From an uncultured Roseburia sp. (GTDB lineage Bacteria; Bacillota; Clostridia; Lachnospirales; Lachnospiraceae), in contig CANRSX010000005.1 in assembly GCA_947642555.1 (NCBI GenBank), forward strand, positions 62,001-126,000: DNA of 64,000 nucleotides, given 5' to 3'. The notes below the pieces were generated by a model. It did no database searches. It saw only the letters and a list, made by a program, of their open reading frames with translations, and was not told the origin of the DNA. The translations under genes were made by a program, and so were the position numbers. This document shows, piece by piece, positions 35,348 to 42,286 of this stretch. How positions within the stretch are numbered: position 1 is the first letter of the stretch; the number at the start of each line of letters is the position of its first letter.

Positions 35348-36799
35348 TCACCGCTGCAGCCAGAATATTTTTTCTCTGGAAAAACAAAGTCCCAGCGATT
35401 CCTGGAGCCGGACGGATCCCGTATTCCCCTCTTCGATCTGGCCGTAAGGGGTAAATCCGCGCTCTGTCATCTCATTGATCAGATACGTTTCAAGAGCCCC
35501 TCCGATCCCTCTCCTCCGGTATTCTGGCAGCACGGTCAGAAATCCGATGCTTCCCTCCGTGTGCATGCCGGCAAAGCCTGCCAGCTGCCCGTCCAGAAAT
35601 GCCCCGAACATCCAGCCCTTTTCCAGCCGTTCCATAAGATACGGCAGGTCGGCTCCGGCCGAACCGGTCATCTCATAGTGCGCCGCCACCGTATCCAGCC
35701 AGTCGGGCGTAAGCCGGCAGATCCGCGGCCTCTGATCCGTCTGAAGGGTGCCGCCGGCCGGATCCGCAGCGAGGTAGCGTCCCCGCACCGGAATCTTTTC
35801 CCTGCGCGTGTACACCGCCTGCTCACAGGTCATGATCCGCGCGTATCCGTACTCACGTTCCAGAAGATCCGCCAGAAATTCCTGATGCACCGCAAAAAGC
35901 CCCCCGCCGTCCTCCCGCAGCAGACTAAAAAGCATACGTCGTCCCGCGTCCTCCTCTCCCGCTGTGGCAAAGCGGATCCCGCTCTCCTTATCCAGAAGGC
36001 AGATCTCTTCCCCGTCGTCATACAGCACGTGGGCTTTTCCGCGGACAATCAGCTCCGTCATATCGATGTGTAAAAGCTTCTGCCGCATCAGCCGCTTATG
36101 GCAGTCCCAGAGCCTGCAGTATTTCTCATAGAGATCCGGACGGCGGAGCCTGGTGCGTTCCTCAGACTGCTCTCTTCGCCATGCGTCGATCTGTCTCTGA
36201 TTGCCCGAGAGCAGGACGTCCGGCACCGGCATTCCCCGCCATACCCGCGGACGGCTGTACTGCGGATACTCTAACAGCTCCCCCTCAAACGATTCCGCCT
36301 CGCCGGAGCGCTCGTTGCCGAGCACCCCGGGCACCATGCGCGCCACCGCGTCTGTCAGCACCATCGCCGCGAGTTCCCCGCCGGTCAGCACGTAATCCCC
36401 GATCGAAATATAGTCTGTCACAACCGTATCGAGCACACGCTCATCGATCCCCTCGTAGTGCCCGCAGAGCAGGATCAGCCCATCCTCCTTCGCAAACGCC
36501 TTCGCATGCTCCTGGGTAAAGGTCTCCCCCTGCGGCGTCAGATAGACGGTGCGCACCGCGGCCCCTGCGCGTTCCCTCGCCGCACACCACGCGTCGTAGA
36601 CCGGCTGCGCCTGCATCAGCATACCCGCGCCGCCCCCGTAGGGATAATCGTCCACCTTCCGATGGATATCCTTCGTATAATCCCGGATATCAATGGCCTC
36701 GATCGACAGCAGTCCCTGCGTGACGGCCCGCCCGATGATCCCGGCGGACAGCCCCTGCCGCACCATGTCCGGAAACAGCGTAAGGATCTGAATCTTCAT
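35348..36799 (-). CDS. trmD: TrmD tRNA (guanine37-N1)-methyltransferase fused to a GNAT domain
   Basis: This 483-residue protein is about twice the usual TrmD length. Residues 1-245 are a complete TrmD, with KVDDYPYGGGAGMLMQAQP, LCGHYEGIDERV and the knot segment IGDYVLTGGELAAMVLTDAV. It methylates G37 of tRNAs with S-adenosylmethionine. Residues of about 250-483 form a second part ending in a GNAT acetyltransferase core: WMFGAFLDGQLAGFAGM, then GFLTVLPEYRRRGIGGALET with the acetyl-CoA-binding R/Q-x-x-G-x-G/A pattern. The frame is continuous with no stop or second start signal between the parts. The acetyl acceptor is unknown. The operon context rimM-trmD-rplS is normal. Confidence 0.92.
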   Translation of the reverse strand: MKIQILTLFPDMVRQGLSAGIIGRAVTQGLLSIEAIDIRDYTKDIHRKVDDYPYGGGAGMLMQAQPVYDAWCAARERAGAAVRTVYLTPQGETFTQEHAKAFAKEDGLILLCGHYEGIDERVLDTVVTDYISIGDYVLTGGELAAMVLTDAVARMVPGVLGNERSGEAESFEGELLEYPQYSRPRVWRGMPVPDVLLSGNQRQIDAWRREQSEERTRLRRPDLYEKYCRLWDCHKRLMRQKLLHIDMTELIVRGKAHVLYDDGEEICLLDKESGIRFATAGEEDAGRRMLFSLLREDGGGLFAVHQEFLADLLEREYGYARIMTCEQAVYTRREKIPVRGRYLAADPAGGTLQTDQRPRICRLTPDWLDTVAAHYEMTGSAGADLPYLMERLEKGWMFGAFLDGQLAGFAGMHTEGSIGFLTVLPEYRRRGIGGALETYLINEMTERGFTPYGQIEEGNTGSVRLQESLGLCFSREKIFWLQR

Positions 36800-36827
36800 G
36801 TCGTCTCCCCTCTCTGCCCGCGCATCG

Positions 36828-37508
36828 TCAGAGCAGCGCAAACAGCAGGGCGCCGACAAACACGATCGCACCGAGCACGGCGCCGATGATCCCGATTACC
36901 ATTCCCGCGATCGCCATGCCCCGTTTGGAGGACTGAAGCGACTTATTCCCATACACGATCGCCAGCGCCCCGAACAGGATCCCGAAGGCTCCCCCGACAA
37001 AGCTGGTCACAATGCTGATGATGGAAAAGATCAGCGCCATGGTCGCATACTGTGACAGATCCGTCCCCCGCACGTAGACCGGCTGAGGCGGCGCTCCGTA
37101 CCCCGGCTGGCCCGGCGCTCCGTATCCCGGCTGGCCCGGCGCTCCGTACCCCGGCTGGCCTGGCTGCGGCGCATACAGCGGCTGCGTCATCAGGCTGATC
37201 AGCTCCTCAATGTCCTTTTTGTACGCGCTCTTGGGCACACAGCCCATAAACCCGGTCATCGCGATCTCCCTGCCGTAAACCCCCGGAAGCCAGAGATTCC
37301 TCGTCCACGCCTCCACGTGGAACACGCCGTTTCTGTAGCTCCAGATCATAAATTTCGGGATTTCAATCAGCCCGCCGCCGGCGCGTAAGATCCGCTCTCC
37401 CTTAAAATCCACCATGTGAAACCCGTGTTTGTATATAAAATCCGACATGATATACTGCACAAAATCATCCGGCCGGTTTAAAACCACCTCTCTGATATAT
37501 CTCGCCAT
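36828..37508 (-). CDS. Membrane protein with DUF4190-like C terminus
   Basis: This 226-residue protein has an N-terminal soluble domain of about 110 residues (MARYIREVVLNRPDDFVQYI), then a Pro/Gly/Tyr linker of three GYGAPGQP repeats (about 116-140). Two membrane helices follow (ALIFSIISIVTSFVGGAFGI and GMVIGIIGAVLGAIVFVGAL). The C-terminal part resembles DUF4190 membrane domains. It is inserted between rimM and trmD, normally adjacent genes. Its role is unknown; a membrane-anchored accessory protein is a guess. Confidence 0.7.
   Translation of the reverse strand: MARYIREVVLNRPDDFVQYIMSDFIYKHGFHMVDFKGERILRAGGGLIEIPKFMIWSYRNGVFHVEAWTRNLWLPGVYGREIAMTGFMGCVPKSAYKKDIEELISLMTQPLYAPQPGQPGYGAPGQPGYGAPGQPGYGAPPQPVYVRGTDLSQYATMALIFSIISIVTSFVGGAFGILFGALAIVYGNKSLQSSKRGMAIAGMVIGIIGAVLGAIVFVGALLFALL
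37090..37161. repeat. 24-bp tandem repeat encoding the GYGAPGQP linker
   Basis: Three in-frame 24-base units start at 37090, 37114 and 37138, differing by single bases. They encode the flexible linker of the membrane protein between rimM and trmD. Confidence 0.9.
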
Positions 37509-37510
37509 GA

Positions 37511-38044
37511 CTACTTCTGCTCCTTCTTCTGGTTTACTTCCCGCAATCCCGGCAGCAGATGCACCCGCATGCTCCTGCCCTTAAGATCGACCTCTCTGAT
37601 GCATTCCTTAATCACCGGGATTAACAGCTCTTCCCCGCTCTCCTGCCGCACGACATAGACATCGTTTGCGCCCGTCTGCAGGACATCTGTAAGCTCTCCG
37701 AGCAGCTCCCCCTCGTCCGTGCGGACCAGAAGGCCGATCAAATCCGCGATGAAATATTCGCCTTCCTTTAGCTCCACCGCGTTTTCCCGCGTGACGTACA
37801 GGCTTTTTTTCACATATTTCTGCACGTCGTTGATGTCGTCGATGCCCTTAAACTTTACGATGACCAGATTTTTGGAAAACCGGACGCCCGCAATCTCAAG
37901 CTCCTGCTTCCCTGTCCCGGTATCAAGAATCACCTGCTTTAATTTTTTATAGCGCGCCGGGTCGTCCGTCGTCGGAAATACCTTTACCTCGCCGCGCACG
38001 CCGTGGGTTGTCGTAATCACACCCACCTGGAGCAAATCTTCCAT
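37511..38044 (-). CDS. rimM: Ribosome maturation factor RimM
   Basis: This 177-residue 30S-assembly factor has the N-terminal motif [20 protein letters not shown] (4-23) and a C-terminal PRC-barrel ([20 protein letters not shown]; later [15 protein letters not shown]). Its neighbours rpsP, khpA and trmD confirm the assignment. Length is normal. Confidence 0.95.
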   Translation of the reverse strand: MEDLLQVGVITTTHGVRGEVKVFPTTDDPARYKKLKQVILDTGTGKQELEIAGVRFSKNLVIVKFKGIDDINDVQKYVKKSLYVTRENAVELKEGEYFIADLIGLLVRTDEGELLGELTDVLQTGANDVYVVRQESGEELLIPVIKECIREVDLKGRSMRVHLLPGLREVNQKKEQK

Positions 38045-38143
38045 ACTGTTCTCCTTTATGTCCCTGCTATCCCGAAAAGAATTGTAAAGCGAAAAGAAGC
38101 TATCCCGGTGCGGAGATATGCCCGCGACAGGATAGCCCTGGAT

Positions 38144-38374
38144 TTACTGTGTAATCTCGACAATAACCTTCTTTTCTTCCTTTGAGGCAGCCGCCTTAAC
38201 AACAGAACGGATAGCCTTCGCGATTCGTCCCTGTTTGCCGATTACCTTACCCATGTCAGACTGCGCAACGTGCAGCTCCACGACAATCGATCTTTCGTTT
38301 TCCGTCTGGGTCACCACGACCTCATCCGGGTAATCGACTAGTGATTTGGCAATTACTTCCACTAATTCCTTCAT
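38144..38374 (-). CDS. khpA: KH-domain RNA-binding protein KhpA (YlqC)
   Basis: This 76-residue single KH domain has the RNA-binding loop GKVIGKQGRIAKAIR (GKQG at 46-49). KhpA partners KhpB in RNA binding and affects cell division in other Firmicutes. GAGGTGG precedes the ATG at 38374, three codons inside the longer frame. It lies directly after rpsP. Confidence 0.93.
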   Translation of the reverse strand: MKELVEVIAKSLVDYPDEVVVTQTENERSIVVELHVAQSDMGKVIGKQGRIAKAIRSVVKAAASKEEKKVIVEITQ

Positions 38375-38393
38375 AAGATCCACCTCACCAATC

Positions 38394-38639
38394 TTATTTC
38401 TCGATTCCTGCCGCCTTTAAGATGCGGGCTACAGTATCGGTCGGCTGTGCTCCGTTAGCTAACCATTTCTTAGCTAATTCTTCATTGACATGATACTCGC
38501 TGGGATCCTTCATCGGATCGTAAGTTCCAATCTCCTCGATGCATCTTCCGTCTCTCGGTGATCTGGAATCCGCAACCACGATTCTATAGAAAGGAGCTTT
38601 CTTCTGTCCCATTCTTCTCAATCTGATCTTTACTGCCAT
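38394..38639 (-). CDS. rpsP: Ribosomal protein S16
   Basis: This 81-residue small-subunit protein begins [20 protein letters not shown], the family start, and continues [32 protein letters not shown] precedes the ATG at 38639; an upstream in-frame start is rejected for that reason. It is followed by khpA and preceded by ffh. Confidence 0.97.
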   Translation of the reverse strand: MAVKIRLRRMGQKKAPFYRIVVADSRSPRDGRCIEEIGTYDPMKDPSEYHVNEELAKKWLANGAQPTDTVARILKAAGIEK

Positions 38640-38777
38640 CTCTTTCACCTCCCTTAATCTGATCACTATCAATATTTATATGAAAGCCCTGGCCTGAAAA
38701 ACAGGCCGGCCCGCATCATATGACGCGTGTCGCGCATCGTGCGCACAGCCCCGGGCGTTCATGTCCTGCCTGTTCTG

Positions 38778-40133
38778 TCAGAACGGTAACCCCTGAAACA
38801 GTCCGCCGCGCCTGCTCTTTTTCATCATGCCCGGCATCTGCTTCATCATCTTTTTCATCTGGTCAAACTGCTTTACCAGGCGGTTGACCTCCGCGATATC
38901 CACGCCGGCGCCCTGCGCGATCCTGCGCTTCCTGGACGGATTTAACAGGCCCGGGTTCTGCCGCTCCTGCGGCGTCATGGAATAAATGATCGCCTCCGTG
39001 CGCGCCAGGTTCTTCTCCGCCGCCTCCTCGTCGATCTTTGGCATCTTACCGCCGCCGATCCCGAGTCCGGGCATCATCCCAAGAATCCCGGAGAATCCTC
39101 CCATCTTCTTCATCTGGCTCATGGAATCCAGATACATCTCAAAGTCAAATTCGTTCCGGCGCATCTTCTGCTCGAGCTTTTTTGCCTGCTCCTCGTCAAT
39201 CTCCTCCTGAGCCTTCTCGATCAGAGTGAGCACGTCGCCCATGCCGAGGATCCGTGACGCCATACGGTCCGGATAAAACTGCTCCAGATCCGAGAGCTTC
39301 TCGCCCATACCGGCGTAGAAAATCGGCCGTCCGGTCACCGCGCGGATCGATAACGCCGCTCCGCCCCTGGTGTCGCCATCGAGCTTGGTTAAGATCACGC
39401 CGTCGATCCCGATCTGTTCGTCAAACGTCTTCGCCACATTGACGGCGTCCTGTCCGGTCATCGCATCGACCACCAGCACCGTCTGATGCACCGTGACCTC
39501 TTCTTTGATCCGCACGAGCTCCGCCATCATATCCTCATCGATGTGAAGGCGTCCCGCCGTATCGAGGATCACCAGCTTATATTCATTCTTTATAGCATGC
39601 TCCACCGCCGCTTTCGCGATGTCGACCGGGCTGTTTTTTGTGCCCATGGAGAAGACCTCCACGCCCTGCTTCTGGCCGTTCACCTGAAGCTGCTCGACCG
39701 CCGCCGGACGGTACACATCGCAGGCCACGAGAAGCGTCTTTTTGCCTTTGTTCTGAAACTTCCCTGCAAGCTTTGCCGCAGTGGTCGTCTTACCGGCTCC
39801 CTGGAGTCCGGTCATCATGATCACGGTGAGCGCCTTCCCCGGCTCTAACGCAAGCTCCGTCGTCTCGGAGCCCATCAGGCGGACCATCTCTTCGTTGACG
39901 ATCTTGATCACCATCTGCCCCGGATTCAGCCCGCTCATGACGTCCTGTCCGACCGCGCGCTCCTGCACGTCCCGGACGAACTGCTTTACGACCTTAAAAT
40001 TGACATCCGCCTCCAAGAGCGCGAGCTTTACTTCCCGAAGCGCCGTCTTCACGTCGTCCTCCGTCAGCCGTCCCTTGCTCCGCAGATTCTTAAACACATT
40101 CTGAAGTTTTTCGGATAAGCTGTCAAATGCCAT
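38778..40133 (-). CDS. ffh: Signal recognition particle protein Ffh
   Basis: This 451-residue SRP GTPase has an N domain (1-95), a G domain with GLQGAGKTTTAAKLAG (about 107-122), DTAGRLHIDEDMM and TKLDGDTRGGAALS. A methionine-rich M domain (about 300-451) binds SRP RNA and signal peptides (MMPGLGIGGGKMPKID; KKMMKQMPGMMKK). It targets nascent membrane proteins. Its ATG directly follows the ylxM stop. Confidence 0.97.
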   Translation of the reverse strand: MAFDSLSEKLQNVFKNLRSKGRLTEDDVKTALREVKLALLEADVNFKVVKQFVRDVQERAVGQDVMSGLNPGQMVIKIVNEEMVRLMGSETTELALEPGKALTVIMMTGLQGAGKTTTAAKLAGKFQNKGKKTLLVACDVYRPAAVEQLQVNGQKQGVEVFSMGTKNSPVDIAKAAVEHAIKNEYKLVILDTAGRLHIDEDMMAELVRIKEEVTVHQTVLVVDAMTGQDAVNVAKTFDEQIGIDGVILTKLDGDTRGGAALSIRAVTGRPIFYAGMGEKLSDLEQFYPDRMASRILGMGDVLTLIEKAQEEIDEEQAKKLEQKMRRNEFDFEMYLDSMSQMKKMGGFSGILGMMPGLGIGGGKMPKIDEEAAEKNLARTEAIIYSMTPQERQNPGLLNPSRKRRIAQGAGVDIAEVNRLVKQFDQMKKMMKQMPGMMKKSRRGGLFQGLPF

Positions 40134-40478
40134 CTATAACTCCTCTGATAACCGGTTTGAAATCCGTTCTATCTCGTCCACCAGCGCGGCGTCCCCGGTC
40201 GCGCGGTACTGCTCCGCCAGCCGGCGGATCTGCGCGATCTTCTCCTTCGCGGATAAAAACTTCCCGACCAGGTGCAGCTTCTCCTCATACCCGGTAAGCG
40301 TCCTGGTACAGCGCTTCACCATATCGTGCACGCCCTGCCTGCTGATCCCCTCCTCGTCCGCGATCTCGCCGAGCGAGAGATCCTGAAAAACGAAGGCCTC
40401 ATAAATCCTGCGCTGATGTTCGTTTAACAGCTCCCCGTAAAAATCATAGAGGTATGCCTGCTCCACTTTCTCTTCCAT
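40134..40478 (-). CDS. ylxM: YlxM, SRP-associated helix-turn-helix protein
   Basis: This 114-residue protein starts [20 protein letters not shown] and contains a sigma-like helix-turn-helix ([20 protein letters not shown]), as in the UPF0122 family. It precedes ffh in many Firmicutes and is thought to modulate SRP activity. The ATG at 40478 follows GGAG; the longer frame reaches back into the promoter and is rejected. Confidence 0.92.
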   Translation of the reverse strand: MEEKVEQAYLYDFYGELLNEHQRRIYEAFVFQDLSLGEIADEEGISRQGVHDMVKRCTRTLTGYEEKLHLVGKFLSAKEKIAQIRRLAEQYRATGDAALVDEIERISNRLSEEL

Positions 40479-40530
40479 CTCAGACTCCGTATCTCTCACA
40501 GAAAAATGGTTCTTTTTCTGCACCTGGGAC

Positions 40531-40559
40531 AGTGTAGCATAAAGGAGGATGGGTGTCAA
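40531..40559 (-). promoter_or_regulatory. Promoter of the ylxM-ffh-rpsP-rimM-trmD operon
   Basis: On the minus strand a perfect TTGACA (40559-40554), a 17-base spacer and TACACT (40536-40531) form a strong sigma-A promoter about 50 bases before ylxM. Confidence 0.88.
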
Positions 40560-40682
40560 GTGTTTTTTCTTTACAAACTATTGTACGATATTCTGACCGT
40601 CTGTGCCACTGCCTGCTGCACTTTCCTTTTATGCCGTCAAGACCGACAATCTTCTGACCGGGAAGAAAACAGAATATTATAA

Positions 40683-40711
40683 TTGTCTGACACGAAAATG
40701 TGTGCTATGAT
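40683..40711 (+). promoter_or_regulatory. Promoter of the small toxin-like gene
   Basis: TTGTCT (40683-40688), a 17-base spacer and TATGAT (40706-40711), with an extended -10 TGC just before it. The leader to the start codon is about 90 bases and contains a short GGAGG-bearing segment. Confidence 0.75.
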
Positions 40712-40810
40712 AGCGGCATGGGAAACCATAGAGCCAAGGCGGCTTTACCCCTCTTGTTTTTTGCGGAGGGTTCAGGTAGTCCTCCAGACGAAAGAAAGGA
40801 GGGCGATGCA

Positions 40811-40906
40811 ATGTATGTTACATATCAGGATTTAATCCAGATCGGTATACTCATTGTCGCCCTTGCGAATTTGATTTATCAGATTTACAAGGGAAAAAAG
40901 AAATAG
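40811..40906 (+). CDS. 31-residue holin-like type I toxin candidate
   Basis: The peptide is MYVTYQDLIQIGILIVALAN followed by a short tail ending YKGKKK. It has one membrane helix with a Lys-rich C terminus, the layout of Firmicute type I toxins and of the putative holin-like toxin family. AGGAGGG lies seven bases before the ATG at 40811. The longer frame from 40700 would need the leader to be coding and is rejected. A convergent antisense RNA overlaps its 3' end. Membrane damage on overexpression is expected from the class, but not shown by this sequence. Confidence 0.8.
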   Translation: MYVTYQDLIQIGILIVALANLIYQIYKGKKK

Positions 40907-40999
40907 CCGCCACTATTCACAGTAGTGACGGCTGACGCTATAAGCGTTAAGTAATAACTGTTTGTGGGTAGAGCCGCTTCTATGGCTTTCCCTTTTTCT
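40893..40999 (-). ncRNA. Convergent antisense RNA, candidate antitoxin
   Basis: A promoter at 41006-41034 on the minus strand should start an RNA near 40999. It runs left through a small hairpin (ACGCT 40935-40939 / AGCGT 40943-40947) to the terminator at 40905-40933. About 107 nucleotides would be complementary to the 3' part of the toxin mRNA, including its last codons. This matches the txpA/RatA and bsrG/SR4 arrangement of 3'-overlapping type I systems. No RNA evidence is available here. Confidence 0.65.
40905..40933. terminator. Bidirectional stem-loop at the toxin stop codon
   Basis: AGCCG-C-CACTA (40905-40915) pairs with TAGTG-A-CGGCT (40923-40933) with a single mismatch and a 7-base loop. 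Leftward it is followed by ATTTCTTTTTT, a good terminator for the antisense RNA and perhaps for the long operon ending at 41080. Rightward it would form the 3' structure of the toxin mRNA. Confidence 0.75.
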
Positions 41000-41005
41000 A
41001 TGCTT

Positions 41006-41034
41006 AATATAGCACATCTGGCAGCAGGATTCAA
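41006..41034 (-). promoter_or_regulatory. Promoter of the antisense RNA
   Basis: On the minus strand TTGAAT (41034-41029), 17 bases and TATATT (41011-41006). It points toward the toxin gene and is not followed by a ribosome-binding site or reading frame. Confidence 0.75.
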
Positions 41035-41079
41035 GAGCCAAACATACGTTTATTGTAATGTGATTGTGAAAGCCGTCTC

Positions 41080-42273
41080 TCACCAGTCGCACAGACTCCC
41101 GTCCGCCGGACGCCTGCACACCGGAATATATGCCCGTTTGTACGGGTAACGCTTCGCGGCCTCCTCGTCGATGTCGCAGCCGATGCCCGGCTTATCCTCC
41201 ATCGTCAGGTAGCCGTCTTTATAGACCGGTCCTCCCTTTACGACCTCCTTTACCGTGTCGTCCACCGTGCCGTCCTCCTGGATGCCGAAATTGTACGACG
41301 ACACATTTAAGTGCCAGTTCACCGCGTGCGTGACCGGAGAGACGTCGTTCGGCCCGTGCCACGCCGTCTTCACATCATAGGTCTCCGCGATGGCGCCGAT
41401 CTTTTTCGCCTCGGTGATCCCGCCGATGCGGATTAAGTCGCAACGGATAAAGTCAAGCCACCGGTTTGTGATCCCCGGCAGGCACTCCCAGCGACTTTTG
41501 TAGAGCTCGCCGAAGGCGATGGGCACATGGGTGTGATCCCGCACCGTCTTTAAGCTCTCCGGGCAGTCCGGGGCGATCGGATCCTCGATAAAAAACGGGT
41601 TGTACGGCTCTAATTTCCGCATGATATAAATCGCCCGCTCCGGCGCAAACCGCTCATGCAGGTCATAGATGATGCCGACCTGGTCGCCGACGGTCTTTCG
41701 TATTTTAATAAAATAATTCACCATCTCATCTGCCCAGAACTCGGGATCCCAGTCCTCGATCTTCGGCGTATTCTGAATCTCCTCCGACCCGAGCGTGCCG
41801 TTTGCGGAGGGAAGTCCGGCACGAAGGCGGATTACCTTTAACCCTCTCTCCTTCACAAAATTCGCGGCTTTTTCGATCTTCTCCTCATTGGTCTTTCCGA
41901 GCACGTGCGAATAGCAGAGCACCTTGTCGCGCAGCTTCCCGCCGAGCAGCGAATACAGCGGCATCCCCGCCAGCTTCGCCTTGATGTCCCACAGCGCCAT
42001 GTCGATCCCGCAGAGCGCGCTCATGCTGATATTGCCGCCTCTCCAGTAGGTTCCGCGGTAGATGAGCTGCCAGATCTCCTCGATCCGGTCCGTGTCCATG
42101 CCGATTAACATCGGGCGCAGATATTCTAAGGTCAGATCCTCGACCGCCTTCTCGCGCCCGTTCATGGAGGCGTCCCCGATCCCGTAAATGTCCGGATCCT
42201 CGGTCAGTATTTTGATAAACAGATAATTCTGCTTCGGGCAGGTCAGAATCGTTTTTACATCCGTAATTTTCAT
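41080..42273 (-). CDS. ManD/RspA-type sugar acid dehydratase (enolase superfamily)
   Basis: This 397-residue enolase-superfamily enzyme has metal ligands at Asp 204 (YDLHERF), Glu 230 (FFIEDP) and Glu 256 (FGELY). The motif WHGPNDVSPV (His 306, Asp 310) and the C-terminal RAYIPVCRRPADGSLCDW block are typical of the mannonate/gluconate dehydratase ManD/RspA group. It would dehydrate D-mannonate or a related sugar acid to a 2-keto-3-deoxy acid. Members of this group differ widely in efficiency and true substrate. It is the last gene of the long run and sits 13 bases after a GH10-like gene. A second, unrelated mannonate dehydratase is encoded at 52877. Confidence 0.88.
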   Translation of the reverse strand: MKITDVKTILTCPKQNYLFIKILTEDPDIYGIGDASMNGREKAVEDLTLEYLRPMLIGMDTDRIEEIWQLIYRGTYWRGGNISMSALCGIDMALWDIKAKLAGMPLYSLLGGKLRDKVLCYSHVLGKTNEEKIEKAANFVKERGLKVIRLRAGLPSANGTLGSEEIQNTPKIEDWDPEFWADEMVNYFIKIRKTVGDQVGIIYDLHERFAPERAIYIMRKLEPYNPFFIEDPIAPDCPESLKTVRDHTHVPIAFGELYKSRWECLPGITNRWLDFIRCDLIRIGGITEAKKIGAIAETYDVKTAWHGPNDVSPVTHAVNWHLNVSSYNFGIQEDGTVDDTVKEVVKGGPVYKDGYLTMEDKPGIGCDIDEEAAKRYPYKRAYIPVCRRPADGSLCDW

Positions 42274-42286
42274 AATTTCACTCCTT

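Noticed and set aside
35348-36799. TrmD-GNAT considered as two genes joined by a sequencing error
   Set aside because: The frame is continuous, the trmD part lacks a nearby stop, and no ribosome-binding site with a suitable start is seen at the junction. A true fusion is simpler.
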